Of a stretch of 64,000 nucleotides of DNA, positions 52,851 through 62,614 are shown piece by piece. This DNA is from Niastella caeni (GTDB taxonomy: Bacteria > Bacteroidota > Bacteroidia > Chitinophagales > Chitinophagaceae). Numbering within the stretch: position 1 is the first letter of the stretch; the number at the start of each line of letters is the position of its first letter. Made by a program: the position numbers and the translations under genes. The notes under the pieces are model-generated. The model did not search any database. It was not told where the DNA came from and was given only the letters and a program-made list of their open reading frames with translations. The DNA lies in assembly GCF_004834005.1 (NCBI RefSeq), contig NZ_STFF01000001.1, forward strand, positions 1,053,347-1,117,346. Direction: 5' to 3'.

Positions 52851-53344
52851 ACTTACTATTTGAATTTACCGTTGACAAAGCAGCGAAAACGGTATTCATA
52901 ACGCGAGAATTTAATGCTGAACTATCGCTTGTATGGGATGCATTTACCAAAGCAGAAATCCTTGACCAATGGGTAGCACCTAAACCCTGGAGATCAAAAA
53001 CAAAATTTATGGACTTCAAGGTTGGTGGACGAAGATTTTATGCGATGGTAAGCCCCGAAGGACAAGAGCGTTGGGCAATTCAGAAATACACTTCAATTAG
53101 CCCAAAAACCAATTTCAAAATGTTTAATGCTTTTGCGGACAAAGATGAAAACCCTGAATTACCGGGTTCTGACTGGGATTACACTTTCAGCGAACAGAAC
53201 GGAAAGACGACAGTGCGTATTACTATTTATAACGAATCTCTTGCCCGTATGGAGAAGATGATAGAAATGGGCTTTAAAGAAGGATTCACTGCGAGCATGA
53301 CCAACCTGGAAAATCTATTGACGACTTTATCGAAACGGTCCTGA
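52847..53344 (+). CDS. SRPBCC (AHSA1-like) domain protein (second copy)
   Basis: A 165-residue helix-grip protein. [33 protein letters not shown] is the family N-terminus, [17 protein letters not shown] the central strands, and [24 protein letters not shown] the C-terminal helix. It differs clearly from the copy at 27130 although both follow an ArsR gene, so they are probably separate loci rather than a recent duplication. A long hairpin at 53502-53550 is the likely end of the transcript. Confidence 0.88.
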   Translation: MNLLFEFTVDKAAKTVFITREFNAELSLVWDAFTKAEILDQWVAPKPWRSKTKFMDFKVGGRRFYAMVSPEGQERWAIQKYTSISPKTNFKMFNAFADKDENPELPGSDWDYTFSEQNGKTTVRITIYNESLARMEKMIEMGFKEGFTASMTNLENLLTTLSKRS

Positions 53345-53501
53345 TCCCGATAGTTATCGGGGATGAAAAGACAAAGTAAGCAACCCGCACTTAAACTCAA
53401 TACACAAAAAGCGACGAAATACTACTAGCTGGTTAGATATTTGTTGAACTAAGGGAACATGAAATTCACAAGTTTGATGGATCATTAAAGCATATAATCC
53501 G

Positions 53502-53550
53502 CAATTTATGCGGAGATTAAGGCCAGTATTCTCCGCATAAATTGTTTTTC
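53502..53550 (+). terminator. Long perfect hairpin, probable terminator of the arsR2 operon
   Basis: Perfect 15-bp arms (53502-53516 and 53530-53544, 13-nt loop) followed by TTTTTC. It is 158 nt after the stop codon. In the 53345-53501 stretch I see only a short GATCCCGATA hairpin just after the stop codon. Confidence 0.7.
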
Positions 53551-53587
53551 AAAAGAATTAAATCAGGAACATCTTAGCAGGATGTCG

Positions 53588-53625
53588 CATAAAAAAAAAC
53601 CCCTCGGTAAGCCGAGGGGTCTTTA
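53588..53625 (-). terminator. Terminator of the small cysteine-rich gene
   Basis: CCCCTCGG / CCGAGGGG (53600-53607 and 53612-53619) with nine T residues following on the minus strand, 20 nt after the stop codon at 53645. Confidence 0.9.
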
Positions 53626-53644
53626 TTTACATCAACTATGTGAC

Positions 53645-53827
53645 TTAACTTTTCTCACACTTCCCTTTCTTACAGCAGGGCGGACAAGGTTCGGGGCAAG
53701 GCTTCGGACATTTCTTTTCAGTCCTGGTCTTGCTTCCTTTTGTTTTATCCTTTCCACCATCGTTGGCAAAAGCTACAGAACTGCCCATAAGCATGGCAAT
53801 AGTAGCCAATAGAAATAACTTTTTCAT
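53645..53827 (-). CDS. Small exported Cys/Pro/Lys-rich protein
   Basis: A 60-residue precursor with a clear signal peptide (MKKLFLLATIAMLMGSSVAFA, cleavage about residue 21). The mature part (about 39 residues) has a lysine-rich stretch and then six cysteines in a proline-spaced pattern: C-PKP-C-PEP-C-PP-CC-KKGK-C. Such a C-x3-C-x3-C-x2-CC arrangement suggests metal binding or disulfide cross-linking (inference). It has its own strong terminator and lies upstream-adjacent to a second Cys-rich gene on the same strand. I recognise no named family. Confidence 0.75.
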   Translation of the reverse strand: MKKLFLLATIAMLMGSSVAFANDGGKDKTKGSKTRTEKKCPKPCPEPCPPCCKKGKCEKS

Positions 53828-53880
53828 ATTGTGTTTTTAAAATGAAATAAAAATTGATTGTAAATGATAGCTGGTATGTA

Positions 53881-54240
53881 TTAAATGCCGTTCGGTGGCT
53901 TCCAGCTTGAAGGATAGTAAATGAAAAGATAGGTAGACGTATAACGAGGATATGCCCTTTTTATCAGTTGCGTTGAATTGGATGGCAGAGTAACATTATT
54001 CAAGGTCGTTACATAACAGAGTGGACAATTACTTGTGCAATTGTTAGTGCTATTACATTCTTTGGACTGCGATGGTTTTTCGCAAGACCTATTTGCCGTT
54101 TTCTTGCAGCAAGAGCTTTCGGTCTTTCGTGTACAACTGTTTTCCGCATTGCCGGAATGCTTACAATACACAGGTAAAGCCGCCAGTTCCACAATGTATA
54201 TCAGGAGGCAAAAAGTTAATATGTATGTTTTAAACTTCAA
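53881..54240 (-). CDS. Exported cysteine-rich protein of unknown function
   Basis: A 119-residue protein with N-terminal hydrophobic leader (KTYILTFCLLIYIVELAALP, about 4-23). The mature N-terminal half has ten cysteines: VYCKHSG, NSCTRK, SSCCKK, RSCEKP, KECNST, NNCTSN, and NCPLCYV. The C-terminal half (about 80-119) is free of cysteine. The pattern recalls small proteins next to heavy-metal efflux genes in Bacteroidota, but no efflux gene is here and the assignment is only a guess. It lies 53 nt upstream of the small Cys-rich gene on the same strand, so the two may be co-transcribed. Confidence 0.6.
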   Translation of the reverse strand: MKFKTYILTFCLLIYIVELAALPVYCKHSGNAENSCTRKTESSCCKKTANRSCEKPSQSKECNSTNNCTSNCPLCYVTTLNNVTLPSNSTQLIKRAYPRYTSTYLFIYYPSSWKPPNGI

Positions 54241-54396
54241 ATGGAAGATGCTGTGAAAGCTAAAATAGTTAAAATGATTTTAACCGGTTTACCGTTTGTG
54301 GAATTGAGGCCAGCCCTTAAATCCGTTTCCAAAACTACCTGGCATAAAAAACCACCGCCGCATAATGAATGGTTAATTATTTTCTACCCTTCACCC

Positions 54397-56016
54397 CTAC
54401 TTCTGGTTCATCCTCTTCTCCGCATTGGTAAATCGCCGGTTGATCTCTTCATTTTCCGGCAAAAGCTTTTTGAAGAATGCGAGTATATCCCTGGCCGTTT
54501 TATAATCCTGTTTACGTACATAAAACCCACATACCTCGCCTATTGCTAATTCAATGTATTGTTCTCCACGCCTGGCCAGTTCGGGTTTCCCATCCAGGGC
54601 AGCTTTCATCTCTTCTAAATATTTACGCCCTTCTTTCTCGTTTTCGAGGTCATATTTCATGCCTGTCTCCCGCGCAAGACAATAGATTTGATAATCTTGC
54701 AGTTTGCTGTTTGCCGTTAAAAAAGGATATGCCCTGAAATAATCTTTCAATGCCGCCACACCTTCTTTCCCCTCTGGCAACTTATAGAGGATTTTCATTA
54801 CGGTTTGTGATATCAACTCCTGTACCAGCAGATCTCCCGTGTTCATATTATATAGAGAATCCAGGTAAGTTTTTGAAGAATCGATATTATCCTTAATTGA
54901 ATAATAATGGGCCATATCATTATAATGATCGTGGCGAATGATCCTCAATAACGCAGAATCTTTAACCATGTTAACAATACTGCTGTACATTGAAAGATAC
55001 CTGGGCATATCAGGATATTGGAAAAGATATTTTTTTGAGATCTTCTCCACAAAATCACCGATCAATTCATTGGCCGCAACGCTGTCCCCTATTTGTACAT
55101 ACCTTTTAAATGCATTTAATTTTTCTTCTTCGCGCATATTTGCAGCCTTGTAAATGTGTGTATACAGTGACATGCTTACGAAGTATTTCATGCGTGAACC
55201 TGGATGCAAAAAATAAGCTTTCTCAAAATTCTTATACGCAGTTACATAATCATCCTTTTGTGCAGCCTCAACACCCAGGTTATAATATAACAACCCACAC
55301 AGTTGCTGCAGGTTGATCGCTTTATCACCGTAAAAATATTTTTCGAACAAGGCATTTCTGTCACTGTTTTCCCATTCTTCCTTTCCAATAAGTTTATTGT
55401 CATGCAGATAATCCAGGTATTTATTTTTCACTTCCTGATTCAACTGATATAAAGTAACACCTGGGGCTGTGGTCTCATAAACCAGATTATGAGATGAAGG
55501 CGCCACCACGATATACACATGGGTAGGTTTTTCCCGAATGCTGTATTCTACATTTAATTTATTTAACAGGATTGCATACAGGGCGGAAGCTGTTGCGCAA
55601 TTGTAATTGCCATTAGCAAATATCGCCGCAAAAACAGGGTTGTCTATATACTGAGTAAAAAATGTCTGGTGTATTTCGGCATATAACTTTTTTAATTCTT
55701 TACTGCTGTATTGTTTACCCACCTCTTTTCGCTGAACAAATGTTTCAATTTGCCCGGTAGCTTCAGCTACGGTTGCAGTGGAATGGGATGCATTGCCCGC
55801 CACCAGCATTAATTGAAACAGGTTGGTACTGCCGGTTGAAGCGATCTCTTTAAAATATTTCTTTTCAGTATCACTGGAAAATATATTCAGATTTAAAATG
55901 AGCTGTTTTTCGGCATTGATATTATCCTGGCACCGGCCGGTAATAAAAACTACCGATAATAGCGCAACGAAGAAAAACGACAAATAAGGCCTGCTCATTT
56001 TAGGGGATTTATACAC
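54397..56016 (-). CDS. Exported transglutaminase-like protein with TPR-like repeats
   Basis: A 539-residue exported protein. It starts MYKSPK or, six codons on, MSRPYLSFFFVALLSVVFITG (signal sequence). Residues about 60-200 resemble a transglutaminase-like/SirB1-type core with the Cys in GNYNCATASALYAILLNKLNV and a His in KPTHVYIVVAPSSHNLVYET. From about 245 onward TPR-like helices appear (LLYYNLGVEAAQKDDYVTAYKNFEKAYFLHPG, then others through SKTYLDSLYNMN). Protease activity is possible but unproven. No operon partner is clear; the upstream gap holds minisatellite DNA. Confidence 0.7.
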   Translation of the reverse strand: MYKSPKMSRPYLSFFFVALLSVVFITGRCQDNINAEKQLILNLNIFSSDTEKKYFKEIASTGSTNLFQLMLVAGNASHSTATVAEATGQIETFVQRKEVGKQYSSKELKKLYAEIHQTFFTQYIDNPVFAAIFANGNYNCATASALYAILLNKLNVEYSIREKPTHVYIVVAPSSHNLVYETTAPGVTLYQLNQEVKNKYLDYLHDNKLIGKEEWENSDRNALFEKYFYGDKAINLQQLCGLLYYNLGVEAAQKDDYVTAYKNFEKAYFLHPGSRMKYFVSMSLYTHIYKAANMREEEKLNAFKRYVQIGDSVAANELIGDFVEKISKKYLFQYPDMPRYLSMYSSIVNMVKDSALLRIIRHDHYNDMAHYYSIKDNIDSSKTYLDSLYNMNTGDLLVQELISQTVMKILYKLPEGKEGVAALKDYFRAYPFLTANSKLQDYQIYCLARETGMKYDLENEKEGRKYLEEMKAALDGKPELARRGEQYIELAIGEVCGFYVRKQDYKTARDILAFFKKLLPENEEINRRFTNAEKRMNQK

Positions 56017-56091
56017 TAAATTAATACCTCCCGGGAGAGTTTAAAAGTTTATTTCAAACTATGACTTAACCCTGACGCATTTTCATTTATT

Positions 56092-56120
56092 CAAAAAAAC
56101 AACCCCGACGGTACCGTCGG
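56092..56120 (-). terminator. Palindrome with T-run, minus strand
   Basis: Perfect 16-bp palindrome CCGACGGTACCGTCGG at 56105-56120, followed on the minus strand by GGTTG and then T residues. No clear gene ends just before it; the nearest minus-strand gene stop codon is at 56675. Confidence 0.5.
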
Positions 56121-56219
56121 AAGGAATGAACGTTTTACATATGTGCAAAAGAGCAGGATCTTTTCTCCTGAAAGCAACCTTATTTTTTATGAATAACAAG
56201 CGCTTTCTATTAAAACAGT

Positions 56220-56535
56220 TCAGGTTTACATGAAAGAGGAAACTGTATCATTTTTCATGAAACAATATCCTTTCTAATAAACGAAATAAATTCCTCATGA
56301 AAAAAATTCTTTTTCTGTTAAGGAATGATCCATTTTCATGAAAATGACATCGCTTTTCATGAAGAAAGATCATTTCTCACGTAAATAGCATCCTTTCTCA
56401 TGCAAATGGCATCATTTTCATGAAAATGATATCCTCTCTCATGGAAACAATACCATTTCTCATGAAAATTGGTCATTTCAATTAAAAGAAATATCAGTTC
56501 TAATAAAATAAAATCATTTTTCGTGAGAACCATTC
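56220..56535. repeat. About 14 degenerate copies of a 20-21 nt tandem repeat
   Basis: Units such as TTTCTCATGCAAATGGCATC plus one base, repeated head to tail with variations (some 20, some 21 nt). Twenty-one is three heptads, fitting the repeat length elsewhere. In one minus-strand frame the repeat reads as heptapeptides (FHEKWYC, FHERGYH, FHENDAI). The 56017-56674 gap contains this array, the palindrome at 56105 and the terminator at 56617-56650; no convincing gene was found. Confidence 0.7.
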
Positions 56536-56616
56536 CCGACAAATTTTGGCAACCCCTTGCTTTCGAATGTATTACGAATAAACTCAGGTCATAGTGATAA
56601 TCTTTTAATGGCTTTT

Positions 56617-56650
56617 TGCAAAAAGAAAGGGTGGCCAATAAGCCACCCCG
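56617..56650 (-). terminator. Terminator of the 14-repeat T9SS cargo gene
   Basis: GGGTGGC / GCCACCC (56629-56635 and 56642-56648) followed on the minus strand by TTTCTTTTTGC, 27 nt after the stop codon. Confidence 0.7.
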
Positions 56651-56674
56651 GTTTATAAAATACGTGTCAGGTAA

Positions 56675-59326
56675 CTATTGCTTCACTATTCTGAACTGCT
56701 TATTGATGGAATTACCTTTTACCAGCAAATAATATATTCCTTTTCCCATACCATTCATGTTTATTGATAATGAGTTACTTCCTGCATTAACATTCCAATG
56801 TTGAGATCGTAAAATCTTACCGGTATTATCTATAACCCGAACCTGTATCCATTCCGGTTTGTTAACCGTTACAGTAACTCCGGCTTGTTCTTTAACCGGA
56901 TTTGGATAAACAATTACAACCCTTTCAGATTTGTTAACCGTTAATGGAACAATTCGGGAATACGTATACTTACTGTCGATATCTTTTTGTTTAATCCGGT
57001 AATAAACAACAGAAGCGCTCAACAAATTAAAATTCCTGTCTTTAAAGTTATATTGATGAATACCCGCTTTATTAATAGCATCTACTGTTCCCACACTGCT
57101 ATAGGTTCGGCCATCTATACATCTTTCTACTATAAACGCAAGTGTATTGGCTTCATTATTTGTTTTCCAGGTAAGCAGGGCTTCGTTCTCAAGCAGCTGG
57201 CCGTTAAATTGAAGGAAGCTCAGGGGAAGTGTTGATTCAATAATGCTTTTTGCGAAAGCATCTCCGCTGCTATAAACAACAATAGGTATACCGTTGGGGC
57301 CAATGGCCATGGTAACATGTTCTGCCCAACTTGATGAAAAGCCTTCTGTGCCTACAGTTACCCAACTGCCACTAAGGAATTTTTTTACAGTTACCCTGGC
57401 CGCATTGCTTTCATCTCTGTATGCTACATACGGCGTGCCGTCTGCATTAAATGCCAGGGAAACAAAACCGGCATATCCGGCTGAAAAGCCGGCAGTTCCT
57501 ACATCTTCCCACGTACTGCCATTAAACCTTTTCACCGTTGCCCGATTGCCGTTGTCAAGGTCCTGGTAAGCTACATAAGGAATATCGTTCCCATCAATAG
57601 CTATAAATACCCCATTTGCATTTCCTGAAAAATTTTCTGTTCCTACGGTTACCCAACCGGTGCCATTAAATTGTTTTACTGTTACTTTACCACCATTGGA
57701 TATACCATCTGCATCATCCTGGTAGGCTACATAAGGAATGCCACTGCTGTTAATTGCAATAGAGGCGAGATCCGTAGCTCCTGACGAAACCCCATTCACG
57801 CCCACGGCTACCCAACTGCTTCCATCGAACTTTTTTACGGTTGTTTTATAACTGTTGCTGGCATCACTGTACACAACGTACGGCGTATTACTGCCGTCAA
57901 TAGCTATAAACGTGTACTGAGCGTTGCCAACCGAAGGACCAACACTACCTAAGTCGGTCCAACTGCTGCCATTGAATTTTTGTACGGTCGGTCTAATATT
58001 ATTAGCATCAATATAGGCTATATAGGGAGCGCCTGTTGCATCAATAGCCAAAGACGGCGTACGAACATTTGCGCTCGTAAACCCAGCCGTACCCACATTA
58101 ACCCAGGCGCTTCCATCAAATTTTTTAACGCTTGCCCTATCGCCATTGGCGCCATCATCATACACTACATAAGGAGTATTATTAGCGTCGACTTTAACTG
58201 AAAGATAATGCGCAGCCGCTGGAGTAAAACCTGTTATTCCTACCGGAACCCAACTGGTTCCATCCAATTTTTTTACGATTGTCTTATTGAACTGGCTATA
58301 GTCATTGTATGCCAGATAAGGAATATTATTTCCGTCAATGGCAATTAACGGGTAATTAATTGAACCGCCGAAATAATTTTCAATGCTTGTACCTACTGTT
58401 ACCCAGGTAGTACCCGTGAACCTTTGTACTTTCACAGTTCCTTCATTGTTATCGGTGTACACAACATTAGGCCTGCTGTTAACATCAAGGGCCATCGAAA
58501 CGTAATTGGTTTGGCCAAACGAACCTATTGTTAACCAGTTGGCCCCGCTCAATCTTTTTACGGTAGCTACACCACCATCCAGAAACGCAACGTAAGGCGT
58601 ATTGCTGGCAGTAAACATTATTGAAGGGAAAAAAACAGCGTAAGTTGAGAAACCGGCTACGCCTACTGTTATCCAATTGACGCCATCAAATTTTTTTAAA
58701 GTGGCTTTTCCCCCATTACTATCATCTCCATAAATTACATAAGGGATATTGACGCCGTCTATCCCTATTGAGGCTTCAGCGGAGGGAAAGCCTGTTGTGC
58801 CGACCGTTATCCAATTGGTTCCATCAAATTTTTTTACATACACCGCGTCGGTAGTAATGTACAGTACATAGGGCGTATTATTGCCGTCAATAGCCAGTGA
58901 AACGGAACTAACAGCATCATCTGAAAAACCCACCGTTCCTACGGTTATCCAATTGGTGCCATCAAATTTTTTCAATGTTGTCTTATTGCCCTGGGGTACA
59001 TCCCGATACACTACATAAGGTATATTGTTGCGGTCAAAAGCGATGTCAGGGTTTCTTATTTCTCCTTCCGAAAAACAGGGCAATCCTACATTCGTCCAGG
59101 CGCCGCCTTCAAATTTTCTTACCGTTGCTTTGTAGCCATTTATATAGTCATCGCTGAACGCTATATACGGGGTTCCTGTGCTGTTTAGCTCCATGGATAC
59201 ATTGCTCGTTGGATAAAGAGAAGGCTGGTTATTATCGTTAGGCCCTACAGGTTGCCAGCTTTGTGCATGAACAGTAAAAACAAATAAAAAACTAATAAGA
59301 GTTGATAAGGAGATACATTTTTTCAT
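56675..59326 (-). CDS. T9SS type A cargo with 14 beta-propeller-like repeats
   Basis: Start at 59326 (MKKCISLSTLISFLFVFTVHAQ signal peptide) gives 883 residues; the frame opens at 59404 but those codons are not a leader. About 14 repeats of 45-55 residues follow, each with a core such as IAIDGNNIPYVAYQD and then ATVKKFDGTNWITVGT. Fourteen would suit two seven-bladed propellers (inference). A short domain (LPLSFLQFNGQLLENEALLTWKTNNEANTLAFIVER pattern) and the type A sorting domain (VYPNPVKEQAGVTV to FRIVKQ, about 85 residues) end the protein. Likely secreted by PorU/PorV and exposed at the surface or released. Confidence 0.87.
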   Translation of the reverse strand: MKKCISLSTLISFLFVFTVHAQSWQPVGPNDNNQPSLYPTSNVSMELNSTGTPYIAFSDDYINGYKATVRKFEGGAWTNVGLPCFSEGEIRNPDIAFDRNNIPYVVYRDVPQGNKTTLKKFDGTNWITVGTVGFSDDAVSSVSLAIDGNNTPYVLYITTDAVYVKKFDGTNWITVGTTGFPSAEASIGIDGVNIPYVIYGDDSNGGKATLKKFDGVNWITVGVAGFSTYAVFFPSIMFTASNTPYVAFLDGGVATVKRLSGANWLTIGSFGQTNYVSMALDVNSRPNVVYTDNNEGTVKVQRFTGTTWVTVGTSIENYFGGSINYPLIAIDGNNIPYLAYNDYSQFNKTIVKKLDGTSWVPVGITGFTPAAAHYLSVKVDANNTPYVVYDDGANGDRASVKKFDGSAWVNVGTAGFTSANVRTPSLAIDATGAPYIAYIDANNIRPTVQKFNGSSWTDLGSVGPSVGNAQYTFIAIDGSNTPYVVYSDASNSYKTTVKKFDGSSWVAVGVNGVSSGATDLASIAINSSGIPYVAYQDDADGISNGGKVTVKQFNGTGWVTVGTENFSGNANGVFIAIDGNDIPYVAYQDLDNGNRATVKRFNGSTWEDVGTAGFSAGYAGFVSLAFNADGTPYVAYRDESNAARVTVKKFLSGSWVTVGTEGFSSSWAEHVTMAIGPNGIPIVVYSSGDAFAKSIIESTLPLSFLQFNGQLLENEALLTWKTNNEANTLAFIVERCIDGRTYSSVGTVDAINKAGIHQYNFKDRNFNLLSASVVYYRIKQKDIDSKYTYSRIVPLTVNKSERVVIVYPNPVKEQAGVTVTVNKPEWIQVRVIDNTGKILRSQHWNVNAGSNSLSINMNGMGKGIYYLLVKGNSINKQFRIVKQ

Positions 59327-59487
59327 AGAAGACAGGTGTGTGATTTTCAAATAAGGGTATTTGTAAAACAAATAAAACAAAAGTAATCTAACGGTAACAG
59401 CCATTGTACGAATAAATATTTTTTATATATCTGCACAACGCCCATGAGATGGATTATATTCCTGAATCATTGAGCAATTCATAAATG

Positions 59488-59533
59488 GCATAAAAAAGGG
59501 TGAGCCTTCAGCCAACTGGCGGAAGACTCACCC
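59488..59533 (-). terminator. Terminator of the TonB-dependent receptor gene
   Basis: GGGTGAG / CTCACCC (59498-59504 and 59527-59533) with inner CTTC / GAAG pairing, followed on the minus strand by six T residues; 23 nt past the receptor stop codon. Confidence 0.8.
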
Positions 59534-59555
59534 AATGCATTTTCTGTCCTTCCCT

Positions 59556-62500
59556 CTATTTCAACAATCCGTCAACTGTAATTGCCACATAATATAATCC
59601 ACCGATCGTTGGTCCGCCCGCATACTGAATATAGCGGTGGTTCAACAAATTGGCGCCACCAGCTTTGATGCTTGCTTTCACTTCTGGTATCCGGTAAGTA
59701 ACCTGTGCATCAATGGTGCTGTAAGAAGAAATTCCTCCTGTTACCAGCGGGCTCTCCCACAGGAAAGCATCCTGCCATCTCCACACTACATTAAAACCAA
59801 CATTTTTGATCACCTCGCGGTTGCCAAAAGAAAGATTGGTCGACCATTTTGGGGTATTGAACCCTGTTACAAAGATATCATCCGTCTTGTTGGATTTCAT
59901 TTGATTGAAATTCACATTACCAGCAACCGTATATTTTTTATAGAAGTTGTACGTAATACCCAACGCTGATCCATAATTGTAATAAATGTTCTTTGCATTG
60001 GTGTACACCCGGTAACGGTCCTGGCCTTTGCTGGCTGCATTACCGCCACTGGCCGTGGTAGCATCCCGGTTGCGGTCGAGCATAGCGATCACTGCCGCAT
60101 CGGAACCAACGGCTTCGCCTTTGGGCACATACACCTGCACCTGGCCCAGGAATCCATCGTACTGGTTAGTATAAGCATCCACATCGATAATCAAGGTATT
60201 ATTTAACAACACACTCTTGTAACCAACTTCAAAGGAGGTAATGCGCTCGGGACGGGCTTTTGGCAGGTTGGCCCATACCAACAGATCGCGATTGGCCAGC
60301 GCCGCAGCATCGGTGTTACCGGCTGCACTTACTGCCGCATTGAAATTTACAACAGAAGCCTGCGTATAGCTGTTCTCCAGATAACCCAATCCGTCATTGA
60401 TATAGGAAAGACTACCCACACGTTTAACACGTCCATTGTTTACATACGACAATGCTTCGAACAAGGCGGGGAAACGGTATCCCTGCTGATAAGTGAAGCG
60501 GAAATTATGCCGTTGATTGGCGGTATACACGGCCGCCAGGCGCGGTGTAAACTTCGGATCAAACTCCGGATTGTAATCGTACCGCAGCGAACCAAACAAT
60601 TTCAACTTGTCTTTGAAAAAGGTTTTGGTAATCTGTGCAAACCCGCCAAACTTCTTATAGTATATGTTGCTTCCAAAATTATTGCTATCGGATACTTTGC
60701 CATCAACCATTACAGGTTTGTTCCTTTCATCGATAGGCCGGCCGAAATCAACAAAGTTGTTACCATCGGGGATGATCTCATAAATACGCGCATCGCCGCC
60801 TACCAACAGATCAACCAACTTCACGTATTTCGACAGGTCCCATTGTCCCTCGGTATGGTACAAACGGCTTCTTTGCACCAGGGCAGCGCCACCGGTTACG
60901 GGCGCATCGGGAATAGTGCCTGATTTAATATCCCAGTTATTGATTTTAGTGATCGTGTTTTTCAACTGGTTAAACTCAGGGGTACCAGGCTCAACGCGAC
61001 CGGCATCTGCTTTTTCCCGGGCATACTGATTAGCAGCAGCCAGGTTCGCTGATGTAAGTCCGCCGTTGTTACTCGTATATTCAGTAAGCGCATTTTTGTA
61101 TTTGGCAGCCCATGCCGAGCTTGAACCGCCGCTGTACAGGTCCATATTGTCGGCCAACGGCTTTACGTTGTAAGAGTCACCAGTGTTCTCAATAGATACG
61201 TAGCTGCGAACTACATAATTACTTCCTTTCAATTCCAGGTGATGGTTTTGCACTTTTACATTATCGAGCCGGATCTTATTGCCGCGTTGAAATACGCCAT
61301 CCATTTGACCAAAGCGATAAGAATAAGACAATTCAGCGTTTTCGGTAATACGATAATGCAAAGCAGCATCCACTTTCAGGTTGCTCACCTTAGGGCTAAC
61401 CAGGTCTTTCTCCCAGTAACCGGTTCGCACTACGCGCAAGGTTTGGTTGGCTTTTCCATCAATTGTAAGACCGCTGATAGAAGAAGTATTACTGCCAGCC
61501 AGCGCATCATCGCCATATTTATTCCAGCCATCGAATGCAATATTATTGGCGCCATCCAGGGCAGGATAATTTGGGTTGGCGCTTTTAAGATTATTAGGGT
61601 TTTGATCGAGGCGGGTATCTGAACGCCAGTCGATCCCCTGCATATAGCCCACGTTTACTTTAAAGGCAAATTTATTATGAAATGCTTTCGCATACCGAAT
61701 AGCAGACTCCGTTAAAAGCGCAGCAGTATGATCTCTGTTATCAACATGGTTAACACCTGTTTTATGATAAATGCTCAGGCCCTGGCTGTTAAAAGGATTT
61801 TTGGTAAGCAGGTTGGCCATCCCGTTAATGGCATTCATACCATATAAAGCAGAAGCAGCGCCAGGCGTTATTTCCACGCTTTGAATATCGAGCTCGGTGG
61901 GCCCGATGGCATTTCCCAGCGGTACACCCAGCGTAGCAGCCTGCATATCTACCCCATCTACCAACTGCATAAAGCGGAAGTTGTTCGGGATATTAAAACC
62001 CCGCGTATTGGGCACTTTAAAAGTTAAACTGGAAGTGGTCATTTGCACGCCCTTTACATTCTCCAGCGCATCGTAGAAGTTAGGCGCCGGGGTTTCGCGG
62101 ATCGCCCGGATATCGAGCTTTTCAATCGCAACCGGCGATTTGAGGATGTTTTCAGGTACGCGGGATGCAGTTACAACTACTTCATTACCCAATACCGTTT
62201 GCGTTACCATGGCCACCTGTAATTTGGAGCCCAGGCTTTTTATTTCCAGCTCCCGTGGTTGAAAACCTACGGATGTAAAAACAAGTGTAAAAGGCAATTT
62301 TTGTTTTGTACGAAGTATAAAGCCGCCGGTATTGTCGGTAATAGTTCCGGTTACCGAACCTTTTATCTGCACACTTACATCGGGCAAAGGTTCATTCTTT
62401 TCATGGTTGATCACCGTGCCGGATATTTCAATAAGGGCCACAGTTTGAGAAAAAGCAGTTGAGCTTACAAAGAGTGCCAGCGATGCTAAAACGACCAATT

Positions 62501-62591
62501 TCAATTTTTGAACCCGGTTATCCTGTGCAAAAAGGCCTTTGTACAAAGTTTTGGGTGCAAGCATCCAGGCTGATGGATTTGCAGATTTCAT
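59556..62591 (-). CDS. TonB-dependent outer-membrane receptor with carboxypeptidase-like N-domain
   Basis: A 1011-residue receptor. The long N-terminus (about 1-49) ends in a signal sequence (LVVLASLALFVSSTAFSQ). A carboxypeptidase-D-like regulatory domain (about 55-130; ISGTVINHEKNEPLPDVSVQIKG) precedes the plug (about 140-250; GNEVVVTASRVPENILKSPVAIEKL, then SVEITPGAASALYGMNAINGMANL) and a 22-strand barrel ending YYVAITVDGLLK. No SusD gene follows, so it is not a SusC pair. The adjoining Met8-TauE gene points to a sulfur-related ligand, but this is inference. The 241-nt 5' region carries repeated palindromes and hairpins. Confidence 0.9.
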   Translation of the reverse strand: MKSANPSAWMLAPKTLYKGLFAQDNRVQKLKLVVLASLALFVSSTAFSQTVALIEISGTVINHEKNEPLPDVSVQIKGSVTGTITDNTGGFILRTKQKLPFTLVFTSVGFQPRELEIKSLGSKLQVAMVTQTVLGNEVVVTASRVPENILKSPVAIEKLDIRAIRETPAPNFYDALENVKGVQMTTSSLTFKVPNTRGFNIPNNFRFMQLVDGVDMQAATLGVPLGNAIGPTELDIQSVEITPGAASALYGMNAINGMANLLTKNPFNSQGLSIYHKTGVNHVDNRDHTAALLTESAIRYAKAFHNKFAFKVNVGYMQGIDWRSDTRLDQNPNNLKSANPNYPALDGANNIAFDGWNKYGDDALAGSNTSSISGLTIDGKANQTLRVVRTGYWEKDLVSPKVSNLKVDAALHYRITENAELSYSYRFGQMDGVFQRGNKIRLDNVKVQNHHLELKGSNYVVRSYVSIENTGDSYNVKPLADNMDLYSGGSSSAWAAKYKNALTEYTSNNGGLTSANLAAANQYAREKADAGRVEPGTPEFNQLKNTITKINNWDIKSGTIPDAPVTGGAALVQRSRLYHTEGQWDLSKYVKLVDLLVGGDARIYEIIPDGNNFVDFGRPIDERNKPVMVDGKVSDSNNFGSNIYYKKFGGFAQITKTFFKDKLKLFGSLRYDYNPEFDPKFTPRLAAVYTANQRHNFRFTYQQGYRFPALFEALSYVNNGRVKRVGSLSYINDGLGYLENSYTQASVVNFNAAVSAAGNTDAAALANRDLLVWANLPKARPERITSFEVGYKSVLLNNTLIIDVDAYTNQYDGFLGQVQVYVPKGEAVGSDAAVIAMLDRNRDATTASGGNAASKGQDRYRVYTNAKNIYYNYGSALGITYNFYKKYTVAGNVNFNQMKSNKTDDIFVTGFNTPKWSTNLSFGNREVIKNVGFNVVWRWQDAFLWESPLVTGGISSYSTIDAQVTYRIPEVKASIKAGGANLLNHRYIQYAGGPTIGGLYYVAITVDGLLK

Positions 62592-62614
62592 TTCGTTGAT
62601 TTTTGCTTATACAA

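Noticed and set aside
56357..56638. 93-codon minus-strand ORF with FHE heptapeptide repeats
   Set aside because: It is mostly read through 21-nt tandem repeats. The frame is lost in neighbouring units of 20 nt, and no signal peptide or domain is present, so I describe the DNA as a repeat and not as a gene.
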